Source of the DNA: Rhodothermaceae bacterium
GTDB lineage: Bacteria > Bacteroidota > Rhodothermia > Balneolales > Cyclonatronaceae
NCBI GenBank assembly: GCA_020201275.1
Contig: JAIVHB010000128.1
Coordinates: forward strand, 1-51,538
Length of the DNA stretch: 51,538 bases
Direction: 5' to 3'
How positions within the stretch are numbered: the first letter of the stretch is position 1; each line of letters starts with the position of its first letter. Shown piece by piece: positions 34,151 to 42,887 of the stretch. The position numbers and the translations under genes are program-made. The notes under the pieces are model-generated. The model saw only the letters and a program-made list of their open reading frames with translations. It was not told where the DNA came from and did no database searches.

Positions 34151-34852
34151 TCATACAGATATCATGTGTTCAATGATGGATTTGAATATGAACTGCCCGT
34201 CTGCTGATCCCAGTTCCTTTTCGACAGCCCTTTCCGGGTGGGGCATCATTCCAAGCACATTGCGGTTTTCATTGCAGATTCCTGCAATATTCAGGGCGGC
34301 GCCATTCGGGTTGAACGCGTCGTCGACCTCACCGGTTGCACTGCAATAGGTGAAAACAATCTGCCCGTTCCCGCGCAGGCGGTCGAGAGTTTCCTGGTCG
34401 GCAATGTAATTGCCTTCACCATGGGCGACCGGGATGCGCAGTATAGTACCTTCGGGAATCGCCGATGTAAACGGTGTATCGGAGTTCTCCGTCTTCAGGT
34501 TTACATATTTACAGGTAAAGCGCAGCTGGCGGTTGTGAAGCATGGCGCCCGGCAACAGACCGCTCTCAAGCAGGATCTGGAAACCATTGCAGATACCGAT
34601 TACCAGCCCGCCCTTATTGGCAAAATCAACCACCGCCTTCATGACCGGCGAGAAACGGGCAATTGCACCCGACCTCAGGTAATCTCCGTAGGAGAAGCCT
34701 CCCGGCACAACAACTACATCTACATCGCCAAGGTCGTGCTCTTTGTGCCAGATGAAGCGCGTTTCGTTGCCCATAACATGCTTTAGGGCATGATAGGCAT
34801 CGTGGTCACAATTTGAACCGGGGAAAACGAGTACTCCGAACTTAACCGACAT
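34151..34852 (-). CDS. purQ: Phosphoribosylformylglycinamidine synthase subunit PurQ
   Basis: This 233-residue class I glutamine amidotransferase supplies ammonia to PurL in purine synthesis. It opens [20 protein letters not shown], has an oxyanion/nucleophile motif [17 protein letters not shown] with Cys88, and the His/Glu triad partners in [11 protein letters not shown] near 210. It is full length. It follows purS by 65 bases that contain three tandem 24-nt repeats. purL is not in the window. Confidence 0.96.
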   Translation of the reverse strand: MSVKFGVLVFPGSNCDHDAYHALKHVMGNETRFIWHKEHDLGDVDVVVVPGGFSYGDYLRSGAIARFSPVMKAVVDFANKGGLVIGICNGFQILLESGLLPGAMLHNRQLRFTCKYVNLKTENSDTPFTSAIPEGTILRIPVAHGEGNYIADQETLDRLRGNGQIVFTYCSATGEVDDAFNPNGAALNIAGICNENRNVLGMMPHPERAVEKELGSADGQFIFKSIIEHMISV

Positions 34853-34864
34853 ACATCATCCTTT

Positions 34865-34928
34865 CTTAATCACGCTTGTTGTGCTCCACTTCATCATGCT
34901 TGTTTTACCACTCTTAATCACGCTTGTT
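34865..34928 (-). repeat. Three tandem 24-nt repeats from the purS 3' end to the purQ start
   Basis: On the minus strand the core AACAAGCGTGATTAAG occurs at 34913-34928 and 34865-34880, with a variant AACAAGCATGATGAAG at 34889-34904. The spacing is exactly 24 bases. The first unit contains the last purS codons and its TGA; the last ends at the purQ ribosome binding site (AAAGGA). Because 24 is a multiple of three, each unit repeats an in-frame Gln-Ala-stop. Confidence 0.92.
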
Positions 34929-35178
34929 TTGCCGCGGCTTTGAGTTCAATCTCATAGTCTTCCATCACCTCATTAACGAGCAGCTTCTCACAGGCATTTC
35001 GGGCAATGCCGCGGGCCTCCTGCTCATCGGCTGCCTCTATGTTAAGATCAACTACTTTACCGATCCTGACATCCGAAATTCCGCTGAATCCGATATTTTT
35101 CAGTGCGCCGAACGACGCCTTACCCCTTGGATCGAGTATCGATTTTTTAAGGGTTACATAAATTCTTGCGTGATACAT
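34918..35178 (-). CDS. purS: Phosphoribosylformylglycinamidine synthase subunit PurS
   Basis: This 86-residue protein bridges PurQ and PurL in the three-subunit FGAM synthase. It matches the family along its length (KKSILDPRGKASFGALKNIGF near 12-32, IGKVVDLNIEA near 41, EARGIARNACEKLLVNEVMEDYEI near 55-78). Its C-terminal Ala/Lys tail (ELKAAAKQA) is encoded by the first of three 24-nt repeats. The purS-purQ order is standard. Confidence 0.95.
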   Translation of the reverse strand: MYHARIYVTLKKSILDPRGKASFGALKNIGFSGISDVRIGKVVDLNIEAADEQEARGIARNACEKLLVNEVMEDYEIELKAAAKQA

Positions 35179-35225
35179 GATGATTTTTTGAGGTTTTGTG
35201 GAAAGAAGTGAATTTAGCTCGATTT

Positions 35226-36158
35226 TTACTCAGCTGCCACCCTTCTTATGGTATCCGAGATCAGTTCCGCAATATCTGCCGGTTTTTTATTTTCCGAATC
35301 TATCCATCGAATGAATTTCCACCTTCCCAACCAGGTCAGCTGGCGCCTTGCATACCTTCTGCTGCCGGTTTTTATGTCGGCAACCATCTCTTCGTGGCTA
35401 CATTCGCCTTTCAGATAGCGGATTGCTTCACGGTAGCCTACGCTCTGCAGTGACTGCAGCCCCGGATCATAGCCTTTATCCAGTAACTGTCTCACTTCAT
35501 CGACCAGGCCGGCACCTACCATGCGGTCAACACGCGTATTGATCCTCGCATGTAATACCGGTCTTGGCATGTTCAGGCCGAATACAAAACGGTCGCGGCC
35601 GGGCAGCGGCTTCTTAACGCTGTGAAAGGAACTGAAAGGCTTCCCGGTCTGCATCCAAACATCGAGAGCCCTGTAGATACGGTGGGGGTTCAGGCCGTCC
35701 ATGGACGCTGCATAGGCAGGATCCACCTTCTTAAGCCTGTTGTACAGCCCCTGAAGGCCCGCCTCCGATTCCTCCTGCTGCAAAAGGGCCATATTCTCCT
35801 GATTGCGCGATGGCAGGTTGTCCATCGGAAAAATGAGCTCCTGCAGGTGCAGTGTGCTTCCTCCCGCTATCAGAACCGGCTTGCCGGATGCCAGGATTTC
35901 CTGCTCCCAGTTGGCAGCACGACGGGCAAACTGTCTGGATGAATCCTCTTCTGCGGGGTCGAGTACGGAAATGTTATAATGCCTGACATCGGCAAGAACT
36001 TCAGAGGATGGTTTATCGGTACCGATATCAAGATACCTGAAACACTGCCTCGAATCAGCCGAGATTACAGGGCAGGACCACATTTTTGCCAACTCAAGGG
36101 CTACATTCGTCTTCCCTGATGCGGTTGGACCGGTTATGAAAACTCTGGTTTCTACCAA
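35226..36158 (-). CDS. miaA: tRNA dimethylallyltransferase
   Basis: This 310-residue enzyme transfers a dimethylallyl group to A37 of tRNAs reading UNN codons. P-loop is GPTASGKT at 10-17, followed by SADSRQCFRYLDIGTDKPS near 34 (family-conserved DSRQ-Y-DIGT-KP). The tRNA-contact stretches LIAGGSTLHLQELI near 97 and RARRQLTWLGRWKFIRWID-type ending (starting RRYARRQLTW) are present. It begins 6 bases after the PorV-like gene on the same strand. Confidence 0.96.
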   Translation of the reverse strand: MVETRVFITGPTASGKTNVALELAKMWSCPVISADSRQCFRYLDIGTDKPSSEVLADVRHYNISVLDPAEEDSSRQFARRAANWEQEILASGKPVLIAGGSTLHLQELIFPMDNLPSRNQENMALLQQEESEAGLQGLYNRLKKVDPAYAASMDGLNPHRIYRALDVWMQTGKPFSSFHSVKKPLPGRDRFVFGLNMPRPVLHARINTRVDRMVGAGLVDEVRQLLDKGYDPGLQSLQSVGYREAIRYLKGECSHEEMVADIKTGSRRYARRQLTWLGRWKFIRWIDSENKKPADIAELISDTIRRVAAE

Positions 36159-36164
36159 ACAGCG

Positions 36165-37256
36165 TCAGTTTCGGCCTGCAAGCCGGCCCATGGTGAAGTT
36201 AACGGATATTCTGTGGGTAAATCCAAGATCGGAGCTGACCCCGGCAAAACTGGCAAACCCGTAATCGAGGTTGAATGCCCCAAACTGAAGGCCGGCACCC
36301 AATGTTGGTGATATAATTATGGATGAATTCTGATCTGTCGCAAAATCGGTAATACCGGCCCGGAGATAGACTGCGTTGCGATAACCAACTTCAGCACCGA
36401 GGTGGGGTTCAATACTGACAGGACCGGCATTGATGTAGAACGCCCTGCGGTTTTCAAAGCGAAGGTCGGTGTCGGTGGCAACAAGCAGGCGGAAGTTCCC
36501 GAAATTAAAATAGCGGCCCACACCAATTTTCACAGTAGGCCTTATCAGCTCATTCTCGCCGGACGGAACCACATCGCCGAACTCATCGGCAAGCGGCTGC
36601 AGCCGGTCGGCATCTACCGTCCAGAATTTCATCATGGTGGTGATGTCTATAAGGTTCACGCCAAAGTGGTAATCATTCCACTGGTAAAGCAGGCCGGCAT
36701 CGATACTGTAACCCCAGGCGTTGGCGAACGGGCCCAGCCGGCTATGAACAACTTTTGCCGAAACACCCCACTGAAGCTGCTCGCTAAACGGGTTGGCGTA
36801 GGATAGGAAAAAAGCCATGTCGGAGGCACTGAATTCGGTGATGTAATCTGCGGGATTGTCACGAGGCCGGTTCCGCTCCCTGTCCCATGCGTTAAGCGTG
36901 TTTTTAATACGGTCAACACCCTGCCTGAAAAAGCTCACCGCCAGGGCTGCATCGGATCCTGGAAGGCGAAATGCCACAGCACCGTAATCGTATCCCACTA
37001 TGCCGTTGAAGCGCTCCGAGTGCATATAGGCCACTTCAGTGGATGTTATCCTGGTAAGCCCGGCCGGGTTCCAGTAGCCTGAAGTTACGTCCCCGGTAAT
37101 GGCAACCTGTGCACTGCCCATGCCTAGTGCACGTGCACCCCCGCCAACCGACAGAAAGTCGCCGCCGAACGATACACCAAGGAACCCCTGCCCGTATGAG
37201 GGAACAGCAAGCATGGCGAGCGCCAGAACAGATAGTACCGCAGATTTAATTCTCAA
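36165..37256 (-). CDS. PorV/PorQ-like outer-membrane protein
   Basis: This 363-residue exported barrel has a signal peptide (RIKSAVLSVLALAMLAVPSYG). The family's hallmark start of the mature region is GGGARALGMGSAQVAITGDV with YWNPAGLT (about residues 38-68). PorV proteins serve in the type IX secretion system of Bacteroidota; broader relatives (UPF0164) occur where T9SS is absent. No other T9SS gene is in the window, so secretion function is not implied. The C-terminus is a strand ending before a short polar tail. It is upstream of miaA with a 6-base gap. Confidence 0.82.
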   Translation of the reverse strand: MRIKSAVLSVLALAMLAVPSYGQGFLGVSFGGDFLSVGGGARALGMGSAQVAITGDVTSGYWNPAGLTRITSTEVAYMHSERFNGIVGYDYGAVAFRLPGSDAALAVSFFRQGVDRIKNTLNAWDRERNRPRDNPADYITEFSASDMAFFLSYANPFSEQLQWGVSAKVVHSRLGPFANAWGYSIDAGLLYQWNDYHFGVNLIDITTMMKFWTVDADRLQPLADEFGDVVPSGENELIRPTVKIGVGRYFNFGNFRLLVATDTDLRFENRRAFYINAGPVSIEPHLGAEVGYRNAVYLRAGITDFATDQNSSIIISPTLGAGLQFGAFNLDYGFASFAGVSSDLGFTHRISVNFTMGRLAGRN

Positions 37257-37602
37257 TGACTCAACAGTTTCAACAGATTTCGGATCACGTCTTATTTTTT
37301 ATAAGGACGCAATATAATTAAAAAGGCGGACGCAATTATAACATTTGGATCATAATCGGTACTCATCCAAAACGCCATTGCCATTTGAATAGTATCGGAT
37401 CTCACCGAACAACCTGGGTCTGAATACGAACTGACCGGCATGATCTGGTGAACAAAAACTGCCGGAACACCAATGTAAACTCAGCGGTTTATTCTTAATA
37501 AATTCATGAATAAACTGTATAATTGGTTACTAACTAAACAATCTGTACCTCGTTACGCACTTTCTGGCAGCTCTGACAGCCACGAGGGTTTACCCGCCAA
37601 GT
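37257..37602. other. 346-base divergent promoter region
   Basis: The gap separates the PorV-like gene (minus) from the M20 peptidase (plus). I see no gene. A direct repeat GGACGCAAT occurs at 37305-37313 and 37328-37336, and a small CTTAT/ATAAG hairpin lies at 37291-37305. No exact TAnnTTTG box is found; near matches (for example TATAATTG on the minus strand) exist. It probably holds both promoters. Confidence 0.45.
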
Positions 37603-39114
37603 ATGCTCAGCGTTCTCTACATTATCGTAACAGCTTTTATTGTACTTGTTCTGGCCCGAACAATTCTCTACACCGGCAGAAACCGTTTTATTCAACCCGT
37701 TGAAAAAGACGACATTCCGATAGATGATGCCGTTCGGCGTCTCAGCAAGGCGATCCAGTTTGAAACCGTATCGACCCAGTCGCCCGTCGACATCAACGGT
37801 GAGGCGTTCAGGGAGATGCACAAATTTCTGAAAAAGGAGTTTCCTCTTGTTCACAGCCATCTGAAGCGGGAGGTGATCAACAATTACAGTTTGCTTTTCA
37901 CCTGGGGGGGATCCAATTCGCAACTCAAGCCTGTGATGCTCACCAGCCACCTCGATGTGGTGCCTGTGGAACCCGGAACCGAAAGCGATTGGGAACACCC
38001 TCCCTTCGGCGGCAATATAAGCGACAGCTACATCTGGGGGCGCGGTGCCATGGATGTTCAGTGCGGTGTTCTGGCTATTCTCGAGTCGGTTGAATGGCTG
38101 ATCGCCAACGGATACCAGCCTGAATGTACCATCTATCTCGGCTTCGGTCACGATGAAGAGATCGACGGTGAGTTTGGGGCATCATCAATCGGACAAATCC
38201 TGAAAGAACGTGGTGTTGAACTCGATTTTCTTCTGGACGAGGGCCTTCCCATTGTGGAAGAGATGATGGATATGCTCAAGGGGCCGGTGGCTCTGGTTGC
38301 CATTGCCGAAAAAGGGTACCTTAGTGTTGAGCTGTCGGTAGCGTCGGAGGGCGGACATTCGTCTGTTCCACAGGGTATCACTTCTATTGCCATTCTTTCT
38401 GAGGCCATCCACAAGCTTGAGAAGAATCCGATGCCTGCCCGTATCGACGGGCTGGTGAAGGAGATGTTGCAGTCGCTCGGGTCGCACATGTCGATTGTAT
38501 ACAGGATTGTGATGGCCAATATCTGGCTGTTCCAGCGTGTGATCAAAGATCACCTTATAAAACTTCCTGAAACCAGTGCCGTGATGCGTACCACCGGCGC
38601 GGCCACCATCTTCGAATCGGGGATGAAGGAGAACGTATTGCCAACACAGGCCCGGGCAGTCATCAATTTCCGGCTGCATCCCTCCGATTCCATCGCCGAT
38701 GTGATTGACCATGTGAGAAAAACCATCAACGACCCGAGAGTGCGAATCACAAAGATGCACGGGCATATTGAACCCTCGCGCCTGTCGGATGTTAATTCGG
38801 AGAGCTATAAAAAACTGCGCCGGACAATCCGCGAGGTTTTCCCGGATGTGACCGTGTCGCCGGCACTCATGATCGGTGCCACTGATGCACGCCACTATGC
38901 CGGCCTGACTTCCAATATATTCCGTTTCCTGCCACTTAGAGCCAATCGCAGCGATCTGGACAGGGTTCACGGTACCAACGAGCGGCTTTCGATCGGCAAC
39001 TATGAAGAAATGATTCAGTTCTACATACAGCTGCTGCGGAATACATCGGTCATCAAAACAGGACCCGGCCCTGTTCGCACTGAAACAATTGAGGTGACAA
39101 CCGATGTCGTCTGA
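37603..39114 (+). CDS. Membrane-anchored M20 metallopeptidase (PM20D1-like)
   Basis: This is a 503-residue zinc hydrolase with one N-terminal TM (about 3-24). Active-site landmarks are TSHLDVVP (H116), GRGAMD with bridging D151, and DEEIDGEFGA with the Glu pair near 185. DEGLP lies near 214 and the distal histidine in DRVHGTNE near 465. A dimerisation lid occupies the middle (about 230-400). The segment around 280-310 contains a second hydrophobic stretch. Length and order match PM20D1/carboxypeptidase-S-like members, some of which hydrolyse N-acyl amino acids. The substrate here is unknown. The 3' end overlaps the next gene by 11 bases. Confidence 0.88.
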   Translation: MLSVLYIIVTAFIVLVLARTILYTGRNRFIQPVEKDDIPIDDAVRRLSKAIQFETVSTQSPVDINGEAFREMHKFLKKEFPLVHSHLKREVINNYSLLFTWGGSNSQLKPVMLTSHLDVVPVEPGTESDWEHPPFGGNISDSYIWGRGAMDVQCGVLAILESVEWLIANGYQPECTIYLGFGHDEEIDGEFGASSIGQILKERGVELDFLLDEGLPIVEEMMDMLKGPVALVAIAEKGYLSVELSVASEGGHSSVPQGITSIAILSEAIHKLEKNPMPARIDGLVKEMLQSLGSHMSIVYRIVMANIWLFQRVIKDHLIKLPETSAVMRTTGAATIFESGMKENVLPTQARAVINFRLHPSDSIADVIDHVRKTINDPRVRITKMHGHIEPSRLSDVNSESYKKLRRTIREVFPDVTVSPALMIGATDARHYAGLTSNIFRFLPLRANRSDLDRVHGTNERLSIGNYEEMIQFYIQLLRNTSVIKTGPGPVRTETIEVTTDVV

Positions 39115-39631
39115 CGAACAACAGGAATTAAGTGGTTATTCCGTTTGGCTTACCTTCGGCCGCGCCGAAAAAGGACTGTCAAAGCTGATAAACCGACTTT
39201 CACACCGTTTTAACACCCCCGTATTCAGGCCGCACATAACCCTGGCCGGGCAGATTAACACCGGAAGCCGTTTACTACTTGAAAAGACATCTTGGCTGGC
39301 CTCCGTCACAGATCCTTTCAAAGTGCGCTGTTACAGGTTCGGCAGCGAAGAATCCTTTTTCAAAACCCTCTACCTTGAGGTAAATCTCAGCACACCGCTC
39401 CGGGATCTACGTAATCTCACCGAAAAACACATCCCACTTGCCAGTCCTGTATTTCTGCCGCACATCAGCCTTGTTTACGAATACCTTGATCACAATACCC
39501 GCAACCGGGCTATTGCCGACCTCGATGCCATCCTCCCCCTTACCGCCGATGTAACCGCCCTCACAATCATAAAAACAGAAGGCCCCGTATTCAATTGGCA
39601 CACCGTCAAAGAATTCGAACTGGGCAACTAA
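39104..39631 (+). CDS. 2H phosphoesterase (cyclic phosphodiesterase / RNA ligase-like)
   Basis: This 175-residue protein carries the two HxT/S motifs of the 2H superfamily: PHITLAG (H44, T46) and LPHISLVY (H120, S122). Spacing fits cyclic phosphodiesterases that open cyclic nucleotide or ADP-ribose 1'',2''-cyclic phosphates, as well as 2'-5' RNA ligase-like enzymes. The overlap with the M20 gene (11 bases) suggests translation coupling. A pair of hairpins follows. The exact substrate is not assigned. Confidence 0.85.
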   Translation: MSSDEQQELSGYSVWLTFGRAEKGLSKLINRLSHRFNTPVFRPHITLAGQINTGSRLLLEKTSWLASVTDPFKVRCYRFGSEESFFKTLYLEVNLSTPLRDLRNLTEKHIPLASPVFLPHISLVYEYLDHNTRNRAIADLDAILPLTADVTALTIIKTEGPVFNWHTVKEFELGN

Positions 39632-39684
39632 CGCAAAGCAACCTTCAAGAGTTTAGCATGGCGGAGTAATATATGAGAGTGGCT

Positions 39685-39726
39685 GCGGGTACCGTGATAC
39701 CCGCACAGCAGCAGCAGTGCTGCTGT
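39685..39726 (+). terminator. Double hairpin after the 2H phosphoesterase gene
   Basis: GCGGGTA/TACCCGC (39685-39691/39698-39704) is followed directly by ACAGCAGCA/TGCTGCTGT (39705-39713/39718-39726) with loop GCAG and then TTTG. Both stems are perfect. Their position 50-90 bases after the stop fits transcription ending here. Confidence 0.6.
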
Positions 39727-39773
39727 TTTGGGGTGAATATACCATAACTTGTATTGGGTGCTTTTAACGGGAA

Positions 39774-39846
39774 CGGGGCATTTTCTGCCCCGGCGATCAA
39801 CTCTGCAAGGTCCTCCGCTTCGCTCCGGACTCTTGCAGGATGATCG
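39774..39846 (-). terminator. Hairpins after the GNAT/nitrilase gene
   Basis: A long imperfect stem (CGATCA/TGATCG, CTGCAAG/CTTGCAG, GTCC/GGAC between 39794 and 39846) begins just past the minus-strand stop at 39849, with a CCGCTTCGCTCC loop. A second perfect stem CGGGGCA/TGCCCCG (39774-39780/39786-39792) follows. They are likely the end of the minus-strand transcript. Confidence 0.6.
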
Positions 39847-39848
39847 GC

Positions 39849-40922
39849 TTACTTCTCTTCTTCTTTGAAGCCGGGGTAGACGGCTTTGCCGTCGGTTATG
39901 GGCTTGAAGGTGGTGGTGTAGAGATCTTTGCGGCGGTCGCGCAGAGGGGTTACGGTGCCGTTGAACCGGGTTCTGCGAAGTACTTCGAGGTCGACATCGG
40001 CGAGGACGATCATCTCGGCATTTTCGTCGGTAATTGCTGCGATTCCGTCTCTTGAGAAGGGGAAATCGGACGGGGTGAATATGGCCGACTGGCCATACTG
40101 TATATCCATGTTACCGACTGAAGGGATGTTGCCGGTGGTTCCGGCCATAGCCACATATACCTGGTTTTCGATGGCCCGGGCCTGCGAACAGATGCGGACC
40201 CGCGTAAACCCGTGACGCTCGTCGGTGCAGTAGGGCACAAAGATGATCTGGGCTCCCTTATCGACCATAAAACGAGTCAGTTCAGGGAATTCGACGTCAT
40301 AGCAAATGTTGATACCGATACGTCCGCGGTCGGTATCGAACACCTTGGGCTCCGATCCGGGCTGCACGCCCCACCAGCGCCTTTCGCTGGGCGTGATGTG
40401 GATCTTGTACTGCGATTCGACTGTGCCGTCGCGCCTGAACAGATAACTGACGTTATACTCGTACACCGTCATTTTGTCGGCGTGTTCATGGTAATTGGGA
40501 AGTCTGCCGCCAATCAGAATCCTTTTCAGGTTCAGGCGGGCACAAAGTTCTTTCCGGGCTTCATACAAGCGCCGGCCAAGTTTCATCTGCCTGTGCTGGG
40601 GGTCGACCATCACTTCGATGCCATACAGGGTATCCCCTTCCGGATCGTGGTTACGGATGTAGCCCTCGTCGGCAATCTCATTCCAGCTGTGCGCATCGGA
40701 ATACTCATCGAGATCGAGGATGAGGGAACTGCTTGATGCCACCAGTTTACCCTCATAGATTATGCCAATCTGGCCCTCCTGAAACTGGTATAGTTGCGAT
40801 TCAAACTGATCTATTGTGGTGGGCTCCATGCCCGTGAAGCATCGCTCCTGAAGGCTGCTGAGTTCCGGGAAATCCTCAATTTCGAGAGGACGGAGTTCGA
40901 TGCTGGGATTGTTGTTTGTCAT
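39849..40922 (-). CDS. GNAT acetyltransferase / carbon-nitrogen hydrolase fusion with internal deletion
   Basis: This protein is 357 residues; intact members of this fusion family are about 510. Residues 1-150 form a GNAT domain with the acetyl-CoA loop HRQMKLGRRLY (110-120) and the family segment GGRLPNYHEHADKMT (138-152). The sequence then jumps to the second half of a nitrilase domain (YNVSYLFRRDG, then KIHITPSERRWWG with the likely catalytic Lys173, and GINICYDVEFPE with Cys207). About 150 residues are missing. They include the start of the nitrilase fold and its catalytic Glu. The join near 40466 keeps the frame. Hydrolase activity should be lost. It could be a real deletion derivative or an assembly collapse. 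Confidence 0.85.
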   Translation of the reverse strand: MTNNNPSIELRPLEIEDFPELSSLQERCFTGMEPTTIDQFESQLYQFQEGQIGIIYEGKLVASSSSLILDLDEYSDAHSWNEIADEGYIRNHDPEGDTLYGIEVMVDPQHRQMKLGRRLYEARKELCARLNLKRILIGGRLPNYHEHADKMTVYEYNVSYLFRRDGTVESQYKIHITPSERRWWGVQPGSEPKVFDTDRGRIGINICYDVEFPELTRFMVDKGAQIIFVPYCTDERHGFTRVRICSQARAIENQVYVAMAGTTGNIPSVGNMDIQYGQSAIFTPSDFPFSRDGIAAITDENAEMIVLADVDLEVLRRTRFNGTVTPLRDRRKDLYTTTFKPITDGKAVYPGFKEEEK

Positions 40923-41182
40923 TGAAGGATATTGATTGGTCGCCGATTCGAAATCACTAATTTACAAAACATGATCCACTATCGGGGGATTTTTTACATC
41001 CCGGACGTTCGCGCCCGTCCGGACAGGTGATCCATACCGGATCCGGTTTCCGTTTAACAGCATATCTCAATTTGCTATTCGTAAAAAATAGATCCATTTT
41101 TCGGCCAACTGAAACAGAATTTCTGAACCTCCAATTACCGGACAATCAACCCTTCGGGCCGGCACAGAACTAACTACATCAT

Positions 41183-42787
41183 ATGCCTGAAGACAAATCG
41201 CAAAATGGCCGCGCTACACGGCGTATTGCTGCCATCGACCTTGGCACCAACTCTTTCCATGCGGTGATTGTAGATATTTACCCTGACGGAAGTTTCAGTA
41301 CAGTCGACGCTCTCAAGGAGATGATCTTTCTTGGCAAAGACGGCGTGGGAAGAATGCTCTCGCACAGCGAAATGGATCTGGGTATCGACACCCTCAAAAA
41401 GATAAAAACCCTGTGCGTGCACCAGAATGTTGAGAATATACTCGCCTATGCCACCAGTGCCATCAGGGAGGCGGAGAATGGGGGCGTGTTTATTCAGCGC
41501 GCGATTGATGAAGTGCAGATCAAGATAATGGCCATTCCCGGCATCAAAGAAGCCGAGCTGGTGGCCTACGCGGTTCAGCATGGGATGCAGCTGGGCAACA
41601 CTCCGCACCTGATTATGGATATCGGGGGCGGGAGCACGGAATTTATCATAGCCGACAATAAAGAGATTTTCTTCAAAGACAGCAAAAAACTGGGCGTTTC
41701 GCGCATGACCGCAGATTACCTCAAGCACGATCCGGTTACTAAAAGTGAGATACGCCTCCTTTCCACCTATTACCATAAACGCCTGGCGGATATCAGGATG
41801 GGGATGGAACTGTATCCAGCCGATGTACTGATCGGCTCATCGGGTACCATGCAGAACATTGCCTCCATGATTGCCGCTATGAAGCACCTCAGCACCTCGG
41901 TTACCCTGAATGAGTTCGAATACAGTGCCGAGGATTTTTTCAGATTTTATGATTCATTCATCAGGCTCAACAAAAAAAAGCGGCTTGATGTACCCGGTCT
42001 TGATACCAAAAGGGCTGATTTTATTGTCGCCGGTATGATACTGGTCAAAAAGGTGCTTGAGGAGTTTAAAATCAGCCGCATTAAAACATCAGTCCAGGCC
42101 ATGCGGGAGGGCATCATTGTGAGCTACATCCGCCAGGAGATGAAAAACCTGCAGCTTCTGGCCGATTATCCTGATACGCGCAGACGCTCCGTTTTCGAAT
42201 TACTGCGCAAATGCCGCTGGCATGAGTTGCATTCATCGCACGTAAGCAACCTGGCTCTGAAACTGTTCGATCAGACTATAAAATGGCACAAACTCGGGTA
42301 CCGGGAAAAAGAGCTGCTTGAATATTCTGCATTGCTGCACGATATAGGATATCACATATCTCACCGTAAGCACCACAAGCATTCGCTCTATATCATACTG
42401 AATGCCGATCTGAAAGGCTTTTCTCAGGATGAAATTGAGATAATGGCACATGTTTCGAGATACCACAGGCGTTCGACCCCAAAAAACCGCCATCAGCTTT
42501 ACTCTGAACTCACCTCCTCGCAAAAGAAACTTGTGAAAACACTATCCGGTTTCCTGAGGGTGGCCGATGGCCTTGACCGCAGCCATTACCAGAATGTAAC
42601 AGACCTTCGTGTTGAAATCGGATCGAATGTACGCATCTACATCAAAACAATAGCCGATCCTGAATTGGAAATCTGGGGAGCCCTGAGAAAAAAGGAACTG
42701 TTCGAGGTTATTTTCGGGAAGAAGCTGGAGATTATTCCTGTTGACATTCTTGAGCCCAAGGGGAAGCGGGGGGGTAGTGAGAAATAA
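41183..42787 (+). CDS. Ppx/GppA phosphatase with C-terminal HD domain
   Basis: This 534-residue protein would remove phosphate from polyphosphate or pppGpp. The ASKHA-fold N-terminal part has AAIDLGTNSFHAVIV (16-30), IMDIGGGSTEFIIAD near 147 and GSSGTMQNIASM near 220. The C-terminal part (about 345-440) is an HD domain: HVSNLALKLFDQT, LLHDIGYHISHRKHHKHS, then SRYHRRSTPK. The exopolyphosphatase versus GppA choice cannot be made by eye. A run of heptamer repeats starts on the last base of its stop codon. Confidence 0.92.
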   Translation: MPEDKSQNGRATRRIAAIDLGTNSFHAVIVDIYPDGSFSTVDALKEMIFLGKDGVGRMLSHSEMDLGIDTLKKIKTLCVHQNVENILAYATSAIREAENGGVFIQRAIDEVQIKIMAIPGIKEAELVAYAVQHGMQLGNTPHLIMDIGGGSTEFIIADNKEIFFKDSKKLGVSRMTADYLKHDPVTKSEIRLLSTYYHKRLADIRMGMELYPADVLIGSSGTMQNIASMIAAMKHLSTSVTLNEFEYSAEDFFRFYDSFIRLNKKKRLDVPGLDTKRADFIVAGMILVKKVLEEFKISRIKTSVQAMREGIIVSYIRQEMKNLQLLADYPDTRRRSVFELLRKCRWHELHSSHVSNLALKLFDQTIKWHKLGYREKELLEYSALLHDIGYHISHRKHHKHSLYIILNADLKGFSQDEIEIMAHVSRYHRRSTPKNRHQLYSELTSSQKKLVKTLSGFLRVADGLDRSHYQNVTDLRVEIGSNVRIYIKTIADPELEIWGALRKKELFEVIFGKKLEIIPVDILEPKGKRGGSEK

Positions 42788-42856
42788 GACATGAGACATC
42801 AGAAATAAGACATCAGACATCAGACATGAGACATGAGACATGAGACATCAGACATT
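42787..42856. repeat. Ten tandem heptamers (AGACATN)
   Basis: Ten consecutive 7-base units fill 42787-42856. Nine are AGACATG, AGACATC or AGACATT. The third is AGAAATA. The array starts with the last A of the ppx-type gene's TAA and ends about 30 bases before the convergent membrane-protein gene. Only the last base of the unit varies (G/C/T). Confidence 0.95.
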
Positions 42857-42887
42857 AGATTTATACTCGCCGTTGTTGCTGGCTAAT

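Noticed and set aside
42787-42856. CRISPR-like array
   Set aside because: The units are 7 bases long with no unique spacers, so it is a simple tandem repeat.
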